From: Micromonospora rifamycinica
GTDB lineage: Bacteria; Actinomycetota; Actinomycetes; Mycobacteriales; Micromonosporaceae
DNA: 64,000 bases
NCBI RefSeq assembly: GCF_900090265.1
Contig: NZ_LT607752.1
Span: 4,966,001 to 5,030,000 of the forward strand
Direction of reading: 5' to 3'
The translations under genes and the position numbers were made by a program. The notes under the pieces are model-generated. The model made no database searches and had not been told where the DNA came from. It saw only the letters and a program-made list of their open reading frames with translations. This document shows positions 1 through 7,286 of the stretch, piece by piece. Position 1 is the stretch's first letter. Every line of letters begins with the position of its first letter.

Positions 1-935
<935 letters not shown>

Positions 936-1022
936 GCGACGACACGTGCTGCTCAACTTTCTTAATCGATTCACCTCCTCTCCTGATGGTGTTAGCCTAT
1001 TCGGGAGATCACGGAGGTTCCT

Positions 1023-1427
1023 TTGCCGCACGTAGATGTGGATGAAGCCACGGACAAGTACCTTGCCTTCGCCGCCAGTATTGCTGGGTTGACCAAAGGG
1101 GAGGTGGTGGCGCGACTGGTGTTACAGGCTCAGGCAGCGACTGCTCTCCCCCTCGGTGAGGGGGACAACGAGGAGCCCGCGTCCGTGCGGGTCTATGCCG
1201 ACTACGCCGGCCACCGTACCTACGCGTCCTTCGTGCCCGGACCGGGACGGATCGATATCACCTCTGGTCCGCTGGCCGGGCAGTCTTTTCGGACCCCGAG
1301 CCAGGCGGCCCGGGAGATCGTCAGGCACTACAACCCCAACGTAAGCCCGCACCGGAACGGCTGGAGCTTCTTCTTCCTGGCGACCACCGGCGCACCGCTT
1401 CAGAGCCTCCGACACCGGGCAGTGTGA
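1023..1427 (+). CDS. Hypothetical protein, possible RHH N-terminus plus RAMA/DUF4357-like C-terminus
   Basis: A 134-residue protein read from a TTG start with GGAGG at 1013-1017, the correct distance upstream. The first 35 residues (VDEATDKYLAFAASIAGLTKGEVVARL) resemble a ribbon-helix-helix segment; residues 75-125 (GQSFRTPSQAAREIV then NGWSFF) resemble the RAMA/DUF4357 fold found in restriction-modification and other nucleic-acid proteins. It ends 9 nt before the next gene, so the two probably form an operon. The A+T-rich leader at 950-1005 differs from the surrounding sequence. Similarity was judged by eye and the function is unknown. Confidence 0.62.
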   Translation: MPHVDVDEATDKYLAFAASIAGLTKGEVVARLVLQAQAATALPLGEGDNEEPASVRVYADYAGHRTYASFVPGPGRIDITSGPLAGQSFRTPSQAAREIVRHYNPNVSPHRNGWSFFFLATTGAPLQSLRHRAV

Positions 1428-1436
1428 GGCAGTCGG

Positions 1437-1964
1437 ATGGGGTCGCACATCTACGTGGACGAGACCAAAGAGCGAGGGTTCCTGCTCGTGGCGGCCACGC
1501 TGGATACCTCGTATCTCACGGCTGCTCGGGCCACCGTCGGCCGCCTGGTGTTCCGTGGACAGCGCAGTATCCACTTCTGTAAGGAACGGGACGAGCGGCG
1601 GCGGCAGATTCTCCGCGCTTTTCGAGATCTTCCTGTGGAGATCGTGATCTACGACGCCACGGCGTATCGGAATGTCAAACGTGCTCGTGACGCGTGCCTG
1701 CGCGGCCTCGTTTCCGATGCTGCCAAGGCGGCGGCCGAGCGGCTCGTACTGGACCTCGACGAGTCGTGTCTCGGCTCCGACAGGAGTCTCCTCGGACGCG
1801 AGTTGGGGGCGGTAGGCATGGCGGGTCGGCTCCGCTACGACCACCTTGATGCCCACGCGGATCATCTGCTCGCGATCCCGGACGCTGTGGCGTGGTCATG
1901 GGCCAAAGGTGGGCAGTGGCGTGCCATGGTCCGACGCATGATCGGGGAGGTGCGGAACGTGTGA
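1437..1964 (+). CDS. DUF3800-like hypothetical protein
   Basis: A 175-residue protein in the small class of actinobacterial proteins that open with an acidic IYVDET motif and have a conserved IHFCKERDERRRQ segment. I relate these to DUF3800, thought to be RNase H-fold enzymes. Acidic residues Asp8/Glu9 and the central His-x-x-Lys-Glu are candidate active-site residues. The C-terminus (DAVAWSWAKGGQWRAMV) is also typical of the class. It is probably co-transcribed with the gene ending 9 nt upstream. DUF3800 proteins often lie beside restriction or other defence genes, but no restriction gene is visible here. Confidence 0.6.
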   Translation: MGSHIYVDETKERGFLLVAATLDTSYLTAARATVGRLVFRGQRSIHFCKERDERRRQILRAFRDLPVEIVIYDATAYRNVKRARDACLRGLVSDAAKAAAERLVLDLDESCLGSDRSLLGRELGAVGMAGRLRYDHLDAHADHLLAIPDAVAWSWAKGGQWRAMVRRMIGEVRNV

Positions 1965-1983
1965 GTTGCGCCGAAACGCGCGA

Positions 1984-2098
1984 AACCCGGCCCACCCACC
2001 GTCCGGAAGGCTGCCGGGTTCACTTCCTGCAGCTAATGCCGCAGACAACTGGATGGTAACTCAGCTGCAGGAGATTCGGCAAGTCGTCCCGACTTGCC
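1984..2098. repeat. Cluster of three inverted repeats after the DUF3800-like gene
   Basis: The gap 1965-2197 has no convincing gene but three separate inverted repeats. AACCCGGC (1984-1991) pairs with GCCGGGTT (2013-2020). TCCTGCAGCT (2025-2034) pairs with AGCTGCAGGA (2063-2072). GGCAAGTCG (2078-2086) pairs with CGACTTGCC (2090-2098) across a 3-nt loop. The last is a strong hairpin and could terminate the upstream operon, although no T-run follows. Confidence 0.6.
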
Positions 2099-2197
2099 TG
2101 TGGGTGTCCTGCGCACGGTGCCCACGCCTGAGGGGCCGGCCTCGTCGCGCCGCCTTTCGGCTGTCACACGTGCGCTACAGCATGCCCTGACCTTGGC

Positions 2198-2479
2198 CTA
2201 GGCGTCGTTCCTGCCCCAGTTGTCGAGTGCGACGATCGCCTCGCGCAGGGCGAACCCGCGATCGGTCAGCGCGTAGGCCCGGGTGTTGTGTCGAAGGGGC
2301 AGGCGGCACAGCACGCCGGCCGCTTCGAGTTCGCGTAGGCGTGTCGCGAGCATGTTCGTGGGCGCGCCGAGGTCGCGCTGCAGATCGCCGTAGCGTTGTG
2401 GCCCGTCGAGCAGCCGTTCCACGATGAGCAGCGCCCAGCGTGCTCCGACGATGTCGAGGGCTGCGGCGAGGTGGCTCAC
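2198..2479 (-). CDS. HxlR-family winged-helix transcriptional regulator
   Basis: A 93-residue cytoplasmic DNA-binding protein. ALDIVGARWALLIVERLLDGP followed by RYGDLQRDLGAPTNMLATRL is the characteristic HxlR winged helix. The GTG start at 2479 overlaps the stop of the upstream VOC gene as GTGA, giving translational coupling. HxlR proteins commonly regulate their own operon and respond to electrophiles or oxidants; the palindrome just upstream of the operon (2891-2905) is a plausible target. No cysteine lies near the N-terminus, unlike YodB/HypR redox sensors; the single Cys is in the wing region (VLCRLPLR). The ligand or signal is unknown. Confidence 0.85.
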   Translation of the reverse strand: MSHLAAALDIVGARWALLIVERLLDGPQRYGDLQRDLGAPTNMLATRLRELEAAGVLCRLPLRHNTRAYALTDRGFALREAIVALDNWGRNDA

Positions 2480-2889
2480 GCGGCCGGATCGGTGTCCGTC
2501 TTCATCCAGAACGGCGAGTAGTGGTAGCCGTCGGGGTCGTCGAATTGGCGCTGGTACATGAAGGGGTAGTCGTCGGTGTCACCGATCCGCCCGCCAGCGG
2601 CGCCGGCGCGGTCGATGAGCTCGTCGACCGCCTCGCGGCTGCCCAGGTCGAACGAGACAGTGACCTTCGAGGGCGTGTGAGGTCCGCCGATCAGTTCTTC
2701 GACTCCGCCGACGCTCGCGTACATCTCGCGGCTGCCGAGCATGACGTACTGCTCGGGAGCGATCGCGAAGCACGAGACGTTGTGGTCGGACATCTCGGCG
2801 TTGAGGGTCCAGCCGAGGGCGGTGTAGAAGGCGGTTGCGCGCTCGACGCTCTCGACCGGGCAGGTGATGAAGAGGCTCATGCGGGCCAT
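2476..2889 (-). CDS. VOC/glyoxalase-superfamily protein
   Basis: A 137-residue protein of the vicinal oxygen chelate fold. It opens MARMSLFITCPVESVERATAFYTALGW and ends with the DPDGYHYSPFWM strand typical of actinobacterial glyoxalase/bleomycin-resistance-like proteins of about 130-140 residues. The ATG at 2889 fits the domain; the longer frame upstream only reads through the promoter and operator. A second ATG lies at 2880. The stop overlaps the HxlR start, so this is a two-gene operon, VOC first. Substrate unknown; a role in detoxifying an electrophile sensed by the HxlR partner is inference. Confidence 0.8.
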   Translation of the reverse strand: MARMSLFITCPVESVERATAFYTALGWTLNAEMSDHNVSCFAIAPEQYVMLGSREMYASVGGVEELIGGPHTPSKVTVSFDLGSREAVDELIDRAGAAGGRIGDTDDYPFMYQRQFDDPDGYHYSPFWMKTDTDPAA

Positions 2890-2890
2890 G

Positions 2891-2916
2891 CTTGCAAAAT
2901 GCAAGTGGTCCGTCAA
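2891..2916 (-). promoter_or_regulatory. Promoter and operator of the VOC-hxlR operon
   Basis: CTTGCA-AAA-TGCAAG (2891-2905) is a perfect 6-bp inverted repeat lying directly before the VOC start codon at 2889. On the minus strand a TTGACG -35 box occupies 2911-2916, so the palindrome covers the expected -10/+1 zone. This suggests repression by the HxlR protein encoded in the same operon and a very short leader. Confidence 0.55.
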
Positions 2917-3071
2917 GCGGCATCGTCCCGCACCAGGGTGGGTTGCTGTCTGCGTCTGACATTGACGGTCGGCTACCGCGTTCGGCATCAGGGTCCGCCT
3001 GCGCCGCGGTCATTGGGTCCTGCAGGTGCGTCGGCCTGTTCACCGCCCGGAGGACTGTCTAGTGTCGCTGG

Positions 3072-3626
3072 ATGTTCCGGCCGACGTACCCGATTCGTAC
3101 GGCGCGGCTCACCCTGCGCCCGGTCACGCTGGACGATCTCGATGACGTCTACTCATGGCAACGTCGACCGGACGTCTTCCGCTGGACGCTCGGCGAGCCG
3201 CGTACCCGCGAGGAGTCGCGGTCGTCGGTGCTCGCCATGGCGGGCGAGGACGCGCTCCGCGCCGAGGGGGACTGCTTGACCTTGGCTGTGGCCACCGACG
3301 CCGGGGTCATCGGCACGGTGGAGCTGGTCTGGCGCAGCCGGACCGACCGCACGGCTGAACTCGGGTACGTCTTCCATCCCGGCCACGGCGGTCGCGGGTT
3401 GGCCACGGAGGCCGCCGCGGCGTTGGTGAACTGGGGGTTCACCGGGTTCGGGCTGCACCGGGTCTACGCCCGGTGTCACGGGCGCAATGCTGCGTCCGCC
3501 CGGCTGATGGCCCGGCTCGGCATGCGTCAGGAGGCGCGCCACGTCGAAAGCTACCTGTTCCGAGGAGAGTGGGCCGACCAGATCGTCTACGCCATCCTGG
3601 CCAGCGAGTGGGCCCGACGCCCGTGA
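3072..3626 (+). CDS. GNAT N-acetyltransferase, RimJ/RimL type
   Basis: A 184-residue acetyl-CoA-dependent acetyltransferase. It begins with the RTARLTLRPVTLDDLDDVY strand typical of the RimJ/RimL group. The acetyl-CoA loop is GHGGRGLATEAAAALVNWGF (about residues 103-122), followed by LHRVYARCHGRNAASARLMARLGM, which forms the end of the fold. The ATG at 3072 fits the family start. Substrate could be a ribosomal protein N-terminus, an antibiotic or another amine; the sequence does not decide. It stands alone between the divergent VOC operon and the toxin-antitoxin pair. Confidence 0.85.
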   Translation: MFRPTYPIRTARLTLRPVTLDDLDDVYSWQRRPDVFRWTLGEPRTREESRSSVLAMAGEDALRAEGDCLTLAVATDAGVIGTVELVWRSRTDRTAELGYVFHPGHGGRGLATEAAAALVNWGFTGFGLHRVYARCHGRNAASARLMARLGMRQEARHVESYLFRGEWADQIVYAILASEWARRP

Positions 3627-3637
3627 CGTATGAGGTT

Positions 3638-3675
3638 GCCGCACACTGTGTGCGTTGCCGTACATTCGCCGTACA
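3638..3675 (+). promoter_or_regulatory. Promoter/operator region of the toxin-antitoxin operon
   Basis: Three copies of GCCGYACA occur at 3638-3645, 3657-3664 and 3668-3675, 19 and 11 bp apart. The first is part of a perfect 15-bp palindrome CGCACAC-T-GTGTGCG (3640-3654). They lie 40-77 bp before the antitoxin ATG, where an RHH antitoxin normally binds to autorepress. The last copy overlaps a possible -10 (TACAGT). Confidence 0.55.
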
Positions 3676-3714
3676 GTAGGTTCGGGAGCGGCACACGACC
3701 GGATGGAGTCTCCG

Positions 3715-3984
3715 ATGAGCGCCAAGACCGAGCGCATCGAGGTGAGAGCGGACGAGGCCAGTAAGTCGCGAATCGCCGAGGCGGCCGAGATGCTCGGCGA
3801 ACCGGTGTCGGCCTTCATGGTGCGTTCTGCCCGTGCGGAGGCGGACAAAGTACTCGCAAGGGCGGAGCGGACCATCATGCCTGCAGAGCAGTTCGACCTG
3901 CTCATCGCGGCACTCGACGAACCTGACGAGGCACCGGTGCTTACCGAGATCGCCAACCGTCCCCGGCGATTCCGGCGGGTGTGA
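3715..3984 (+). CDS. DUF1778 (RHH) antitoxin
   Basis: An 89-residue antitoxin of the TacA/AtaR (DUF1778) family. The N-terminal RIEVRADEASKSRIAEAAE is the ribbon-helix-helix DNA-binding part; SAFMVRSARAEADKVL and the C-terminal tail would wrap the toxin. I chose ATG 3715 because the domain starts there and GGAG lies at 3705-3708; an upstream ATG at 3703 overlaps that site. The stop at 3984 is one base before the toxin start. It is expected to neutralise the GNAT toxin and repress the operon through the repeats at 3638-3675. Confidence 0.88.
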   Translation: MSAKTERIEVRADEASKSRIAEAAEMLGEPVSAFMVRSARAEADKVLARAERTIMPAEQFDLLIAALDEPDEAPVLTEIANRPRRFRRV

Positions 3985-3985
3985 G

Positions 3986-4699
3986 TTGTTCCTTTCCAGC
4001 CGACTCAAAGACCAACACCACCTCGCCCGGTTCGACTGTGGCGAGCCCTCGCTGAACACCTGGCTTGCCGAGCAGGCCCGCCGTGCTCAGCGCGCCGGGA
4101 CGTCCCGCACCTATGTCTGGACCCCGGAGGGCAGCGACGACGTGGTGGCCTACTACTCGATCGCGCCGACGCAGGTCGAACGGGCCGGCTTGACCGGTGG
4201 CCAGGCGGGCGGTTTCAGCGTCATTCCGGCCTACCTGCTGACCCGGTTCGCCCTCAATCGCTCCATCCAGGGACAGCGACTCGGCGACGATCTTCTGCTG
4301 GACGCCGTAGAGGTCATCACCAGGGCGGCGAGTGCAGCCGGCGGTCGTCTGATCATTGTCGACGCGATCAACAGCCGGGTGGCGGCCTACTACCGGCAGC
4401 GGGGCTTTCAACCGGTCAAGGGCGACGCCCTGCGGCTGGTCATGAAGGTCGAGACCGCCAAGCGGGCACTGAGCACGGGCAAGATGACGGTGAGCGCCGG
4501 TGGCGGTCTGGGTGTGGCAGGAATCGTCCTGTCCACCCCGCGCGGTGAGGCGGCGTCGGTCGTCGCTTCGCCGGACGAACTGCGGGCGATCGCCAGCGAG
4601 CTGGAGAACCGCGCCGACCTCGCGGAACCCTTCACCATGGATTCCCTGCGACAGGCCATCAAGGTGGCGCTCGGCCGGGATCCCTTCAACGAGGTCTGA
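3986..4699 (+). CDS. GNAT-family toxin (TacT/AtaT-like) with unusual C-terminal extension
   Basis: Partner of the DUF1778 antitoxin. TacT/AtaT toxins acetylate the amino group of aminoacyl-tRNAs and stop translation. Residues 1-162 form the GNAT toxin: LFLSSRLKDQHHLARFDCGE start, acetyl-CoA loop around RSIQGQRLGDDLL (93-105) and the AYYRQRGF motif (134-141) with the conserved Tyr. Start chosen as TTG 3986, immediately after the antitoxin stop, since no ATG or GTG lies in frame near the domain start. At 237 residues it is about 70 longer than usual; the tail (163-237), including SPDELRAIASELENRADLAE, has no counterpart I recognise. Confidence 0.82.
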   Translation: MFLSSRLKDQHHLARFDCGEPSLNTWLAEQARRAQRAGTSRTYVWTPEGSDDVVAYYSIAPTQVERAGLTGGQAGGFSVIPAYLLTRFALNRSIQGQRLGDDLLLDAVEVITRAASAAGGRLIIVDAINSRVAAYYRQRGFQPVKGDALRLVMKVETAKRALSTGKMTVSAGGGLGVAGIVLSTPRGEAASVVASPDELRAIASELENRADLAEPFTMDSLRQAIKVALGRDPFNEV

Positions 4700-4712
4700 G
4701 AACTGGTTCCTC

Positions 4713-4960
4713 GTGCGCCGCCAGGCGGGCCTCGGTAGTCGTGATCGAGTGGCCACAAGGCGGGCGACCTTGAGACAGCGGGGAGGCGTACCGGGCGGGC
4801 TCGCGGAGGTCGCTGCAGCTCGCGTCGATGCTCCGAAGGTGCGCGAACGGCTGGTCGTAGCGATCGTGGCGGCTTACCAGAACGGCGTGCGGGGCGGTGA
4901 GATCGCCCGGGACGCTGGCTACAGCCCGAACAGATTCGGCGGATCCTGCGGGTCAGCCCA
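4713..4960 (+). pseudogene. Frameshifted short HTH protein (relic)
   Basis: From GTG 4713 a frame encodes a helix-rich region then VRERLVVAIVAAYQNGVRGGEIARDAGYSP, which matches the resolvase-like HTH tail of the intact gene at 5287-5529 (GTRQVDIVAATGYSRERIRQIIR). At about 4926-4928 the sequence reads CCGAACAG where CCGGAACAG would be expected. The rest of the motif (IRRILR) continues in another frame. One missing G therefore breaks the gene. The end is uncertain because the frame stays open past the expected stop, and the convergent gene at 4953-5153 overlaps the tail. Confidence 0.5.
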
Positions 4961-5153
4961 GGCAGTAATGCCTTCGGAGGGCGTAGAGCGCGGTCGTGCC
5001 CTCCCCTCGGTCCTGCTCGGCGACTCGGAGATCTTGCACGGCGACCACGATGTGCTGTCCCGTTGTGCCACTGCCGGCGTCCATCCATACCCGCACGCTT
5101 CCGTGTTCAGGTAGCTCACGCGGTCCCACCGCCAGAACCTCGGATCTTAGCAT
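4953..5153 (-). CDS. Small conserved-looking hypothetical protein (66 aa)
   Basis: I do not recognise a family. The frame is supported by a very strong ribosome site (AGGAGG eight bases before the ATG at 5153) and by composition: a mixed acidic/basic soluble protein with VGPRELPEHGSVRVWMDAG near the start and no membrane segment. A longer in-frame start exists at 5189 but would read over the ribosome site. It is convergent with the broken HTH relic and divergent from the intact HTH gene. Confidence 0.5.
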   Translation of the reverse strand: MLRSEVLAVGPRELPEHGSVRVWMDAGSGTTGQHIVVAVQDLRVAEQDRGEGTTALYALRRHYCLG

Positions 5154-5228
5154 GGAGAGCTCCTCCTGTAGCGGGCTTCCTGATGCCAAATGCTAAACAC
5201 TGGAGTTGGCATTACTTCAAGTAGTTGT

Positions 5229-5263
5229 TTGGCCTACTTGCTGGATGCATGGGTTGGCCTACT
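5229..5263 (+). repeat. Direct repeat TTGGCCTACT x2 in the HTH-gene leader
   Basis: TTGGCCTACT occurs at 5229-5238 and 5254-5263, 25 bp apart, just upstream of the GTG start at 5287. A small palindrome (TACTT-C-AAGTA) precedes it. The position fits a binding site for the encoded HTH protein, but this is inference. Confidence 0.35.
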
Positions 5264-5286
5264 GTCTGGCCAGGGACGATGGCTCT

Positions 5287-5529
5287 GTGGCCAACTTGGA
5301 GTCAGCGGTACGGAAGCTGCGCGCGGCGCAGACCGGCGTGCCCCGCGCCGAGGAGCGGGCCGCCAAGCTCATCGCCGAAGCCCGCGCCCAGGTGAAAGCT
5401 GCGCGTGCCGAACTGGCCGAGGCGATCCGCGCCGCCGACCGGGACGGCACACGTCAGGTCGACATCGTGGCGGCCACCGGCTACAGCCGGGAGCGGATCC
5501 GGCAGATCATCCGCAACGCGGAAGACTGA
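5287..5529 (+). CDS. Short coiled-coil/HTH protein
   Basis: An 80-residue protein with an Ala/Arg/Glu-rich helix (residues 5-50, probably coiled coil) followed by a resolvase/sigma-like helix-turn-helix, RQVDIVAATGYSRERIRQIIR (about 56-76). Small proteins with this layout are common in actinomycetes, often in accessory DNA, and have no assigned function. GTG 5287 is used because upstream frame sequence is not protein-like. It is the intact counterpart of the relic at 4713-4960, suggesting a local duplication or two related arrivals. Confidence 0.6.
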   Translation: MANLESAVRKLRAAQTGVPRAEERAAKLIAEARAQVKAARAELAEAIRAADRDGTRQVDIVAATGYSRERIRQIIRNAED

Positions 5530-5633
5530 TTGTCTGGCCGTGAAGGTTTCGGGCCTGGGCTGGCACGTCCCGCCCGAGGTTGCCGGTAGCCCCGACGCCT
5601 AGAGCCTGTGTCGAAGGCGGGGGTCGCCAGCCG

Positions 5634-5710
5634 AAGATCGTGCTCGATCCTGGAAAGAGTGGCCTCCGGCGGTGGGTGACACCACTCTTTCCCTGATCGA
5701 GCACGATCTT
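5634..5710. repeat. 77-bp imperfect palindromic element, copy 1
   Basis: The left arm (5634-5662, starting AAGATCGTGCTCGATC and ending AGTGG) and the right arm (5682-5710) are reverse complements over 29 nt with two mismatches, around a 19-nt loop. A related element with the same 29-nt arms and the same AGTGG/CCACT inner borders lies at 56768-56843. It sits in the 263-bp gap between the HTH gene and fumC. No transposase is present. Confidence 0.8.
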
Positions 5711-5792
5711 GCTCGTCCGGTGACGGCGCGATCGTGCCCGCCCACCCGCTTTCTCGCGGGCATCCCTGCAGGTGGCCGCTGGCCGGGGCAGG

Positions 5793-7202
5793 ATGGGACG
5801 GGTGACGACTCCAGAGGCAGCGGGCTACCGGATCGAACGCGACTCGATGGGCGAGGTGGAGGTGCCCGCCGAGGCGCTGTGGCGGGCGCAGACCCAGCGC
5901 GCGGTGCAGAACTTTCCGATCTCCGGCCGGGGTATCGAGCCGGCCCAGATCAAGGCACTGGCCCAGATCAAGGGGGCCGCCGCCCTGGTCAACGGAGAGC
6001 TGGGGGTGATCGGCGAGGACGTCGCCGAGGCGATCGCCACCGCCGCCGCGCACGTGGCCGACGGCGGGTACGACGACCAGTTCCCGATCGACGTGTTCCA
6101 GACCGGCTCGGGCACCTCGTCGAACATGAACACCAACGAGGTGATCGCCACCCTGGCCACCCGGGAGCTGGGCCGGGACGTGCACCCGAACGACGACGTG
6201 AACGCCTCGCAGTCCAGCAACGACGTCTTCCCGTCCTCGATCCACCTGGCCGCCACCCAGTTCGTGGTGGAGGACCTGCTGCCGTCGCTGCGGCACCTGG
6301 CGGAGGCGTTGGAGGCGAAGGCGGCCGAGTTCGAAACGGTGGTCAAGGCGGGGCGTACCCACCTGATGGACGCCACCCCGGTCACCCTGGGGCAGGAGTT
6401 CGGCGGGTACGCCGCGCAGGTCCGCTACGGGGTCGAGCGGTTGGAGTCGGCGCTGCCCCGGCTGGCCGAGCTGCCGTTGGGCGGCACCGCCGTGGGCACC
6501 GGCATCAACACCCCGCTCGGCTTCGCCGGCAAGGTGATCGACAGGCTGCGCGCGTCGACCGGGCTGCCGTTGACCGAGGCCCGCAACCACTTCGAGGCGC
6601 AGGGGGCGCGGGACGCGTTGGTCGAGACGTCCGGCCAGCTGCGTACCGTCGCGGTCGGGCTCTACAAGATCGCCAACGACGTACGCTGGATGGGGTCCGG
6701 CCCCCGGGCGGGCCTGCGGGAGCTGCGCATCCCCGACCTCCAGCCCGGCTCGTCGATCATGCCGGGCAAGGTGAACCCGGTGGTCGCCGAGGCGGTCCGG
6801 CAGGTCTGCGCCCAGGTGGTCGGCAACGACGCGGCGGTCGCCTTCGCCGGTTCGCAGGGCGACTTCGAGCTCAACGTGATGCTCCCGGTGATGGGCCGCA
6901 ACCTGCTCGAATCGATCAAGCTGATCTCGGCGTCCAGTCGGCTGTTCGCCGACCGCCTGGTGGCCGGCCTGGTCGCGGACGCCGAGGTCTGCCTGGCGTA
7001 CGCGGAAGGCTCGCCGTCGATCGTCACCCCGCTCAACCGCCACCTCGGGTACGACGAGGCCGCCTCGATCGCCAAGGAGGCGCTGGCGAAGCAGGTCTCG
7101 ATCCGTGAGGTGGTGCTCTCCCGGGGGCACGTCGACTCCGGCAAGCTGACCGAGACCCAGCTCGACGAGGCCCTCGACCTGCTCCGGATGACCCACCCCT
7201 GA
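5793..7202 (+). CDS. fumC: Fumarate hydratase class II
   Basis: Oxygen-stable homotetrameric fumarase of the TCA cycle. The full family pattern is visible: QTGSGTSSNMNTNEV, NASQSSNDVFPSSIH, the KAGRTHLMDATPVT segment with the catalytic His, and the signature GSSIMPGKVNP with the mobile-loop Ser. Length (469 residues from ATG 5793) is normal. Starts at GTG 5772 and GTG 5802 are also possible; 5793 has GGGGCAGG before it. It is followed by a hairpin (7228-7259) that would end the transcript. The partner class I enzyme is at the left edge. Confidence 0.95.
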   Translation: MGRVTTPEAAGYRIERDSMGEVEVPAEALWRAQTQRAVQNFPISGRGIEPAQIKALAQIKGAAALVNGELGVIGEDVAEAIATAAAHVADGGYDDQFPIDVFQTGSGTSSNMNTNEVIATLATRELGRDVHPNDDVNASQSSNDVFPSSIHLAATQFVVEDLLPSLRHLAEALEAKAAEFETVVKAGRTHLMDATPVTLGQEFGGYAAQVRYGVERLESALPRLAELPLGGTAVGTGINTPLGFAGKVIDRLRASTGLPLTEARNHFEAQGARDALVETSGQLRTVAVGLYKIANDVRWMGSGPRAGLRELRIPDLQPGSSIMPGKVNPVVAEAVRQVCAQVVGNDAAVAFAGSQGDFELNVMLPVMGRNLLESIKLISASSRLFADRLVAGLVADAEVCLAYAEGSPSIVTPLNRHLGYDEAASIAKEALAKQVSIREVVLSRGHVDSGKLTETQLDEALDLLRMTHP

Positions 7203-7227
7203 CAGTGAGGTGACCGACCGGCGGGGC

Positions 7228-7259
7228 GTGGCGGTGTCGGGTGGGTACGACACCGCCAC
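7228..7259. terminator. Bidirectional terminator hairpin after fumC
   Basis: GTGGCGGTGTCG (7228-7239) pairs perfectly with CGACACCGCCAC (7248-7259) across an 8-nt loop. It lies between fumC and the convergent gene ending at 7287, so it can serve both strands. Confidence 0.75.
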
Positions 7260-7286
7260 CGGCCCCACGCGGTCGGGACCGCCGGG

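Noticed and set aside
1966..2190. Possible 74-codon gene in the gap after the DUF3800-like gene
   Set aside because: It crosses three inverted repeats, has no ribosome site and encodes an Arg/Pro/Cys-rich product without recognisable features.
5481..7268. A 595-codon minus-strand frame opposite fumC
   Set aside because: Antisense shadow of fumC with no domain, no ribosome site and runs through the terminator hairpin.
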